The notes beneath the pieces were generated by a model. The model was not told the origin of the DNA, searched no databases, and worked only from the letters and a program-made list of their open reading frames with translations. Of a stretch of DNA of 64,000 nucleotides, positions 58,214-64,000 are shown one piece after another. The stretch spans positions 1 through 64,000 of the forward strand of contig NZ_BEWA01000002.1 of the NCBI RefSeq assembly GCF_003112535.1. The letters run 5' to 3'. How positions within the stretch are numbered: the stretch's first letter is position 1; the number at the start of each line of letters is the position of its first letter. The stretch comes from Streptomyces rishiriensis (GTDB lineage Bacteria; Actinomycetota; Actinomycetes; Streptomycetales; Streptomycetaceae). Made by a program: the position numbers and the translations under genes.

Positions 58214-59452
58214 TCACACCCCGAGGGCCAGCAACCGCTCCTCGGCGCGCTCCGGCGCATACAGGTGCTCCACGACCAGCGCCCCCGCCCCCACCAGGCC
58301 CGCCCGCTCCCCCAGCCGTGAGGTCACGACGTCGAGGCGGGCCGTGGAGCGGGGCAGCGCCCGCTGGTACAGCAGTTCGCGCACGCCCGTGAGGAAGGCG
58401 GTTCCGGCCAGATCTCCGGCGATCATCAGAACCCCGGGGTTGAGCAGCGTGACGACCGTCGCCAGGACGTCGCCGACCCGGCGCCCCGCCTCCCGGGCCA
58501 GCGCGGCCGCCGCCGGGTGCCCGGCGGCGAGCAGGTCGCGCACGTCCGACCCGGAGGACGCCGGTATCCCCGACTCCGCCAGCCGGCGCGCCACGGCCCC
58601 GCCGCTGGCGACGGCCGCCAGGCAGCCGTGCGAACCGCAGCGGCACAGCGCGTCCGCGCCCACCCGGATGTGCCCGATGTCGCCCGCCCCGCCGTCGACG
58701 CCCCGGAAGATCGAGCCGTCGACCACCACCCCGGCGCCGATGCCGGTGGACACCTTGACCAGCACGAACGCGGAGCAGTCGGGGTAGCCGGAGCGCTGTT
58801 CGCCGTACGCCATGAGGTTGGCGTCGTTGTCCACCAGGACGGGGACCTCCGTCGGAGCCGCTGCCGTCCCCGTCCCCGTCCCAGCCCCCGTGTCGGTGTC
58901 GGTGCGTTCCCTGAAGGCCCGCGCGAGGCGTCCTCTTATGTCGTAGCCGTCCCAGCCGGGCATGATCGGCGGCTGGACGACCCGGCCCGTCTCGCTGTCG
59001 ACCGGTCCGGGGACGGCGAGTCCGATGCCGCAGACCTCGTCCGGCCGGTGGCCCGCCTTCACCAGGAGCTCGGCGAACCAGCCGCCCAGTTCGCCGAGGA
59101 CGACGTCCGGGCCGTCCTCGACGGCCAGCGTGCCGCCGTGCTCGGCCAGGATCTCGCCCGTCAGGGTGAGCACGGCCGCGCGCGCGTGCCGCGTGTCCAG
59201 GTCCGCCGCCAGGACGACCGCGTGGGCGTCGTCGAACTCCAGGGTGATCGAAGGGCGGCCGCCCAGCGGCGAGTCGACCGGACCGCCGGCGCCCTCGCGC
59301 AGCCAGCCCGCCCGGAAGAGGCGGTCCAGGCGTTGGCCCACGGTCGCCCGGGACAGGCCCGTGGCCTCCTGAAGGGCGCCGCGTGTCGTCGCGCGGCCCT
59401 TGCGCACCAGTTCGAGCAGATCACCGGCGCTGGCCTGACCTCGCCCCGTCAT
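58214..59452 (-). CDS. ROK-family transcriptional repressor
   Basis: 412 residues. The N-terminal winged helix (ASAGDLLELVRKGRATTRGA, LQEATGLSRATVGQRLDRL) is followed by the ROK sugar-kinase-like domain (GIGLAVPGPVDSETGRVVQP, VPVLVDNDANLMAYGEQRSG, VSTGIGAGVVVDGSIFRG). The zinc motif CRCGSHGCLAA keeps its Cys residues but has Ala where ROK proteins usually have Glu (CxCGxxGCxE). A threonine/glycine tract (TDTDTGAGTGTGTA) breaks the middle. The ATG at 59452 has GGGG six bases upstream. It is divergent from the two carbohydrate-hydrolase genes, which it probably represses until a sugar binds. Confidence 0.88.
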   Translation of the reverse strand: MTGRGQASAGDLLELVRKGRATTRGALQEATGLSRATVGQRLDRLFRAGWLREGAGGPVDSPLGGRPSITLEFDDAHAVVLAADLDTRHARAAVLTLTGEILAEHGGTLAVEDGPDVVLGELGGWFAELLVKAGHRPDEVCGIGLAVPGPVDSETGRVVQPPIMPGWDGYDIRGRLARAFRERTDTDTGAGTGTGTAAAPTEVPVLVDNDANLMAYGEQRSGYPDCSAFVLVKVSTGIGAGVVVDGSIFRGVDGGAGDIGHIRVGADALCRCGSHGCLAAVASGGAVARRLAESGIPASSGSDVRDLLAAGHPAAAALAREAGRRVGDVLATVVTLLNPGVLMIAGDLAGTAFLTGVRELLYQRALPRSTARLDVVTSRLGERAGLVGAGALVVEHLYAPERAEERLLALGV

Positions 59453-59458
59453 GCGCAC

Positions 59459-59572
59459 CCCCTTGTGTTTCCCAAGCCTGCATTACATATTGAGTTTTGC
59501 GTGTTAAATAGACGTAACTCTACGGTAGCCGCTGCCGAACCAGGCAGCCTCGTCGTCTTCGGGGAGCCCCGA
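59459..59572. promoter_or_regulatory. AT-rich divergent promoter region, ROK/hydrolase
   Basis: The gap between the ROK start and the hydrolase start contains the most AT-rich stretch nearby (59480-59520, with acatattgagttttgcg and gtgttaaatagacgtaac). That is expected for divergent promoters and a ROK operator. No exact operator could be assigned. Confidence 0.45.
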
Positions 59573-61180
59573 GTGGATCGCACCGCCCAGCTCAGCGCCC
59601 GTGCGGCGAAGGTCGCCGTCGCATACGATCCGGCGGCTCCGCCGGATCGTATGCCGGGTACGTCGGCTCTGTCGGATTCTTCGGCTCTGTCGGCTCCGTC
59701 GAACCCCTCGGCTCTGTCGAGTCCGTCGGCTCTGTCGAGTCCGTCGGCTCTGTCGAGTCCGTCGGCTCTGTCGAGTCCGTCGGGCCTGTCGAGTTCGTCG
59801 GGCCTGTCGGGTCCGCCGCCGGTCCGGGCTCCGCGTGTCCAGGCCTCGCCCGCCGAAACACTGCGCCGCAGGGCGGTCGCCGTGCTGGAGGCGAACTGGA
59901 CGGGGACGTCCACGGTCCCCTCGCGCGGGCTGTACCCGCACCAGTGGTCCTGGGACTCGGCCTTCGTCGCCATCGGTCTGCGGCACGTCTCGCCGCACCG
60001 GGCGCAGACGGAGCTGGAGACGCTGCTGGACGCCCAGTGGGGCGACGGACGCGTCCCGCACATCGTGTTCAACCCCTCCGTGCCGCTCGACGCGTACTTC
60101 CCCAGCCCCGACTTCTGGCGCTCCTCGACCGCGGGGCGCGCTGCGGGCGCCCCGCGCACCGTACAGACCTCCGGCATCGTGCAGCCACCGGTGCACGCGC
60201 TCGCGGCCTGGCTGGTGCACCGCGCCGACCCGGGGCTGTCCCGCGCGCGGGGCTTCCTGGCCCGGGTGTATCCCCGGCTGGCCGCCTGGCACCGCTATCT
60301 GCTGCACCGGCGGGACCTGGGCGGCGGCGGGCTGGTGTCCGTCGTCCATCCGTGGGAGCAGGGCATGGACAACGCCCCGAGCTGGGACGCCCCGCTCGCC
60401 CGGATCGCCCCCGCACCGGCCCGCTCCTTCCGCCGCGCCGACCTCGACCACGGGTCCGCCGAGGACCGGCCGACGGACCTGGACTACGGACGGTACGTGC
60501 GGCTGGCGGCGGAGTACCGGGACGGCGCATACGCCGACGCGGGCGGGGAGTTCGCCGTCGAGGACCCGTCGTTCAACGCGCTGCTCATCGCCTCCGAGCA
60601 CGCGCTCGCGCACATCGCGCACGAGCTGGGCGCGCCGGGCACGGCCCGCCACGCCCGTGCGGAACGGCTCACGGCGGCCCTCGTGGAGCGCCTGTGGGAC
60701 CCGGCGGAGGGCATGTTCTTCTGCCGGGACCTGCACGGCGCGGGCCTGGTGCCCGAGCGCGGGGTGTCCGGCCTGGTGCCGCTGCTGCTGCCCGGTCTGC
60801 CGCGCGAGGTGGTCGATGCGCTGGTGGGGACTCTGCGCGGCCCGCACTTCGGCCTGGGCGGCGTGACCCGGCTGGCGCCCAGCTACGACCTGCTCGGCGA
60901 GGCCTTCGACCCGCACCGCTACTGGCGCGGCCCGGCCTGGTTCAACACGAGCTGGCTGCTCGAACGGGGTCTGCGGCTGCACGGCCGCCGGCCCGAGGCC
61001 GAGGCGCTGCGCCGGGCCGTCCTGGACATCGCGGGCGGTTCGGACTTCGCGGAGTACGTCGACCCGTACACGGGTGAGGCCTGTGGCGCGACGGGGTTCA
61101 GCTGGACGGCCGCGCTGACGCTCGACCTCATCCATCAGGACATGTCAGGCAGTGGTACCGAGGGAGGGGACCTGGGATGA
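59573..61180 (+). CDS. Glycoside hydrolase, trehalase/glucosidase-like (alpha/alpha6)
   Basis: 535 residues. The start GTG at 59573 is preferred because GGGGAG precedes it by six bases; an ATG at 59651 lacks a site. A repetitive SALSSP tract (about residues 30-80) precedes the catalytic (alpha/alpha)6 barrel: SRGLYPHQWSWDSAFVAIG, HIVFNPSVPLDAYFPSPDFW, HPWEQGMDNAPSWDAPLA and SYDLLGEAFDPHRYWRGPAW. This resembles MGH1-like / GH63-type alpha-glucosidases, including mannosyl- and glucosyl-glycerate hydrolases. The stop overlaps the next gene start by four bases (ATGA). Probable role: cleaving a small glucoside, under ROK control. Confidence 0.8.
   Translation: MDRTAQLSARAAKVAVAYDPAAPPDRMPGTSALSDSSALSAPSNPSALSSPSALSSPSALSSPSALSSPSGLSSSSGLSGPPPVRAPRVQASPAETLRRRAVAVLEANWTGTSTVPSRGLYPHQWSWDSAFVAIGLRHVSPHRAQTELETLLDAQWGDGRVPHIVFNPSVPLDAYFPSPDFWRSSTAGRAAGAPRTVQTSGIVQPPVHALAAWLVHRADPGLSRARGFLARVYPRLAAWHRYLLHRRDLGGGGLVSVVHPWEQGMDNAPSWDAPLARIAPAPARSFRRADLDHGSAEDRPTDLDYGRYVRLAAEYRDGAYADAGGEFAVEDPSFNALLIASEHALAHIAHELGAPGTARHARAERLTAALVERLWDPAEGMFFCRDLHGAGLVPERGVSGLVPLLLPGLPREVVDALVGTLRGPHFGLGGVTRLAPSYDLLGEAFDPHRYWRGPAWFNTSWLLERGLRLHGRRPEAEALRRAVLDIAGGSDFAEYVDPYTGEACGATGFSWTAALTLDLIHQDMSGSGTEGGDLG
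59622..59653. promoter_or_regulatory. Perfect hairpin at the 5' end of the hydrolase gene
   Basis: CATACGATCCGGC, a six-base loop and GCCGGATCGTATG form perfect 13-base arms inside the predicted N-terminal coding region. The right arm overlaps an in-frame ATG at 59651. It may be an operator for the ROK regulator or an mRNA structure affecting translation. Confidence 0.6.
59708..59779. repeat. Four 18-base repeats in the hydrolase N-terminus
   Basis: tcggctctgtcgagtccg occurs four times without mismatch, with degenerate copies from about 59662 to 59810. They encode the SALSSP-type linker before the catalytic domain. The period keeps the frame. Confidence 0.95.
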
Positions 61181-63126
61181 CGGACCGGCATCATCTGCTC
61201 GTGTTCGGCGGGACGTTCGCCGCGGTGGGCGAGAACGGGGACATCAGCGGCGTACGGGGGCCGGGCCCGGCCTCCGGGTCGCCCGAGGGGCTGTTCGTGC
61301 GGGACGCCCGCCACCTCAGCCGCTGGCAGCTGACCCTCGACGGCGCCGTCCCGGAGGCGCTCTCGCCGGTCGCGGACGGGGACACCACGCGCTGTGTGCT
61401 CGTCCCGCGCGGCGGCCGCAACGAGCCGCCGTCCTGCACGCTCTTCCGTGAACAGGCCGTCGGCGACAGCTCGTTCGTGGAGTCGCTGCGGATCGTGTGC
61501 AACCGCGCGGTGCCGACGACGGTCCGCCTCGCGCTCACCGCCGACGCCGACTTCACCGACCAGTTCGAACTGCGCTCCGACCACCGCACCTACGCCAAGA
61601 CCGGGGTCGTCCGCCGCCGCGAGATCCTCGACGACGGCGTGGAGTTCACCTACCGGCGCGGCGAATGGACGTCCCGTACGACGGTGACGGCCGAGCCCGC
61701 GCCGGACGCCGTCGAGGAGACCGGCACCGGCGCCCGCCGTCTGGTGTGGAAGCTGGAACTCGAACCGCACGGGTCGGCCGAGCTGACCCTGCGGGTGACG
61801 GCCCGGCCGCACGGTGAGCGGCGGACCCTGCGGGTGCCCCGCTCACCGGCCTCGGTCACCGGGCAACTCCGCGCGAGAGAAGCCGAGTTCGTGGAGGGCG
61901 TGGCCTTCCCCGCCGGCTGGCCCGACCTGACGGCCGCCTGTGCGCGTGGCCTCTCGGACCTGGCCGCTCTGCAGGTCCAGGCGACCGGACCGGACGGCGA
62001 GGACCTGCGCGTCCCGGCGGCGGGCGCCCCCTGGTTCCTCACCCTGCTGGGCCGCGACGCGCTCCTGGCCTCCCTGTTCGCGCTGCCCTACCATCCCCGT
62101 CCGGCCGCCGCCACGCTCCTCGCGCTGGCCGCGGCCCAGGCCACCGAGACCGACACGCGGACGGTGTCCCAGCCCGGCAAGATCGTGCACGAGGTGCGGC
62201 ACGGCGAACTCGCCCACTTCGGGCAGGTTCCGTACGGCCGTTACTACGGCTCGGTGGACGCGACCCCGCTGTTCCTCGTCGTCCTCGGCGCGTATGTCGA
62301 GCAGACCGGCGACGCGACGCTGGCCCGTCGGCTGGAGCCGCACGCGAGGGCGGCCGTCGGCTGGATGCTGGACCACGGCGGGCTCACCTCCCGCGGCTAT
62401 CTGGTCTACCGGGCCGACCGGGGCGGTCTGGCCAACCAGAACTGGAAGGACTCCCCCGGCGCCATCTGCTCCGCGGACGGCGCGCGTCCGACCGGGGCGG
62501 TGATGGCGGCGGGCGCGCAGGGGTACGCGTACGACGCGCTGCGCCGCACGGCGTGGACGGCCCGCACGGTGTGGGAGGACGAGAAGTACGCCGCCCTGCT
62601 CGAACAGGCCGCCGCCGATCTGCGCGACCGCTTCCAGCGGGACTTCTGGATGCCGGACCGCGCCTTCCCGGCGCTCGCGCTGGACGGCGAGGGCCGGCAG
62701 GTCGACGCGCTCGCCTCGGACGCCGGTCACCTGCTCTGGTCCGGGCTGCTGGACAAGGAGTACGGGGAGATCGTCGGCCGGCGGCTGCTGGAGGCGGACT
62801 TCTTCTCCGGCTGGGGCGTGCGCACCCTCGCGGCGGGACAGCCCGCCTACCACCCGCTCTCCTATCACCGGGGCTCGGTCTGGCCGCACGACAACGCGCT
62901 GATCGCCCTGGGTCTCGCGCGTTACGGACTGCACGACGAGGCCCGGACGATCGCCCACGGGCTCGTCGACGCGGCGGCCGCGACCGGTCACCGGCTCCCG
63001 GAGGTCCTCGCGGGCTACGGCCGCGACACCCACGGCCGGCCGGTACCGTACCCGCACGCTTGCGTACGGGAATCCCGCTCGGCGGCGGCCCCGTTGGCGC
63101 TGCTCACAGCGGTCGGAGGCGCGTAG
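61177..63126 (+). CDS. Glycogen-debranching-like amylo-alpha-1,6-glucosidase
   Basis: 649 residues. The N-terminal GDE_N_bis-like beta domain (GLFVRDARHLSRWQLTLDGA, YAKTGVVRRREILDDGVEF) precedes an (alpha/alpha)6 catalytic domain (PWFLTLLGRDALLASLFALP, VRHGELAHFGQVPYGRYYGS, ATPLFLVVLGAYVEQ, QNWKDSPGAICSADG, SVWPHDNALIALGLARYG). The acidic residues after these motifs are the likely catalytic pair. It probably removes glucose from branched or short oligosaccharides in the cytoplasm. The ATG overlaps the upstream hydrolase stop (ATGA), so the two act together. Confidence 0.85.
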   Translation: MTDRHHLLVFGGTFAAVGENGDISGVRGPGPASGSPEGLFVRDARHLSRWQLTLDGAVPEALSPVADGDTTRCVLVPRGGRNEPPSCTLFREQAVGDSSFVESLRIVCNRAVPTTVRLALTADADFTDQFELRSDHRTYAKTGVVRRREILDDGVEFTYRRGEWTSRTTVTAEPAPDAVEETGTGARRLVWKLELEPHGSAELTLRVTARPHGERRTLRVPRSPASVTGQLRAREAEFVEGVAFPAGWPDLTAACARGLSDLAALQVQATGPDGEDLRVPAAGAPWFLTLLGRDALLASLFALPYHPRPAAATLLALAAAQATETDTRTVSQPGKIVHEVRHGELAHFGQVPYGRYYGSVDATPLFLVVLGAYVEQTGDATLARRLEPHARAAVGWMLDHGGLTSRGYLVYRADRGGLANQNWKDSPGAICSADGARPTGAVMAAGAQGYAYDALRRTAWTARTVWEDEKYAALLEQAAADLRDRFQRDFWMPDRAFPALALDGEGRQVDALASDAGHLLWSGLLDKEYGEIVGRRLLEADFFSGWGVRTLAAGQPAYHPLSYHRGSVWPHDNALIALGLARYGLHDEARTIAHGLVDAAAATGHRLPEVLAGYGRDTHGRPVPYPHACVRESRSAAAPLALLTAVGGA

Positions 63127-63129
63127 CCG

Positions 63130-63153
63130 GTCCGCCGGGCCGGCCCGGCGGAC
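63130..63153 (+). terminator. Hairpin after the debranching gene
   Basis: GTCCGCCGGGCC directly followed by GGCCCGGCGGAC is a perfect palindrome three bases after the stop codon. The sequence after it holds several gg(c/a)ttggcggac repeats and no T tract. Confidence 0.6.
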
Positions 63154-63335
63154 GGCTTGGCGGACGGCCTGGCAGATCGCTTGGCGGACGGCTTGGCGTG
63201 ACGTTTGCGCGGTGTTTGCCGAGCACTGGCCCGGGGGGCTGAACGCGGGCCGGGAGCAGGCCGTACGAAACTGTGGCGGATCCGGCCCGCACCGGATCCG
63301 CCGAACCGCCGGGCTTCGTACGGAAGGACCCTCGG

Positions 63336-64000
63336 GTGCCAGTCACCACTCGCTCATCCCAGCAGCCTGAATCGAAGGACCCCGAGGACGACACCGTAGA
63401 CGCTACGGAAACCACAGAAACCCCGGAGCCCGCGGAAGCCACAGAAACCGCGGAGACCGCGGAGACCGCGGAAGCGACGGAACCGGCAGACCGCGCGGAA
63501 GCCGGCGAGACCACGGCAACCGCCGGCGAGACCACCGCCGAAGCCGATCCCCAAGCCGATGCCGATGCCGAAGCCGAGTCCGAGGTCGGCGCCACCGCCG
63601 ATCCCGCGTCCGAAGCCGCATCCGATGCCGAAGCCGTGGCCGGCGCCACCGCCGATCCCGCATCTGAAGCCGCATCCGGTCCCGATGCCGATGCCGATGC
63701 CGATGCCGATGCCGAAGCCGATGCCGGGGCCTCCGTCGAACCCGCGCCATCGGGCTTGCGGGCTCGCGTCGCGCATCTGCGGGCCTGGCGGGGCAGGCAT
63801 CCACGGGCCGCGCGGGTGGTGTGGTGGACGGCGACGGTCCTGTCGCTGATCTTCGTGCTCGGCGCCCTGCTGCTGCCGAACCGGCTCGAGAGCCTCCAGT
63901 TCAACAGGTTCACGCGGCTGCCCGTCGAGGCCGTCCTGGGCGCTTCCCTGCTGCTGGCGCTGCCCCGGCGGCCGCGGATCGTCGTCGCGGCGCTGGGCGG
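63336..64000 (+). CDS. Membrane protein with acidic low-complexity N-terminus (partial), probable sulfatase
   Basis: Open from the GTG at 63336 (GGAAGGA seven bases upstream) to the window edge, 221 codons visible. Residues 10-130 are a highly acidic tract of Ala/Glu/Asp/Thr repeats (ETAETAETAEATEPAD, then DADADADADAEADAG). A basic stretch (LRARVAHLRAWRGRHP) and two membrane segments (WWTATVLSLIFVLGALLLP, VEAVLGASLLLALP) follow. The RLPVEAVLG-type membrane start resembles, from memory, streptomycete LtaS/MdoB-like sulfatase-fold proteins, but the catalytic domain is outside the window. A similar acidic start is seen in HrdA. Confidence 0.55.
   Translation, partial: MPVTTRSSQQPESKDPEDDTVDATETTETPEPAEATETAETAETAEATEPADRAEAGETTATAGETTAEADPQADADAEAESEVGATADPASEAASDAEAVAGATADPASEAASGPDADADADADAEADAGASVEPAPSGLRARVAHLRAWRGRHPRAARVVWWTATVLSLIFVLGALLLPNRLESLQFNRFTRLPVEAVLGASLLLALPRRPRIVVAALG

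Overview
The window is from a Streptomyces-type actinomycete chromosome. The DNA is about 70 percent GC with strong third-position bias, many starts are GTG, the tRNA genes lack an encoded CCA, and the gene set is typical of the genus: a principal-like sigma factor HrdA beside dnaG, dgt, nasA, nirB/nirD, ppdK, a class F sortase and DUF6215. From memory of the family, the order from the sigma factor to ppdK resembles the SCO2460-SCO2500 part of Streptomyces coelicolor. No database was searched. Left part (1-16.1 kb): an accessory island bounded by two 133-bp direct repeats (453-585 and 15980-16112, 4 mismatches). Each repeat ends in the 3' 45 bases of a CAU-anticodon tRNA gene, and the complete tRNA survives at 16068-16141. 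The island carries a roughly 2,700-residue secreted Rhs/YD-repeat polymorphic toxin with a C-terminal YwqJ-like deaminase domain, its likely immunity gene, a frameshifted remnant of another gene beyond it, a divergently transcribed giant secreted LamG protein, and a TauE/SafE permease. Next (16-35 kb) comes conserved chromosome: two tRNA-Asn genes, a YtxH-like protein, an FGGY sugar kinase, a heterodimeric ABC exporter pair, hrdA, dnaG, an FAD reductase, dgt, a sirohydrochlorin chelatase, a SanA-like protein, an enoyl-CoA hydratase, and a two-gene operon of a carrier-less NRPS-type adenylation enzyme with a membrane ferric-reductase-like flavoprotein. Middle (35-50 kb): nitrogen assimilation. 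nasA and a reductase-nirB-nirD operon each follow a sequence with the 11-bp periodicity of GlnR boxes, and the chelatase would supply siroheme for NirB. Between them lie a TetR/MFS efflux pair whose transporter gene carries a 60-bp internal inversion, DUF6215, an M4 protease, a gamma-glutamylcyclotransferase, and a cell-surface protein with a class F sortase. Right part (50-64 kb): an SDR enzyme, a three-gene unit of a small secreted protein and a MacB/FtsX-type ABC transporter in lower-GC DNA, pyruvate phosphate dikinase, a ROK repressor divergent from two overlapping carbohydrate-hydrolase genes, and the start of a membrane protein, probably a sulfatase, that runs off the end. The non-coding DNA is unusually rich in short tandem repeats (6, 9, 11, 15, 18 and 36 bp), several of them touching start or stop codons.
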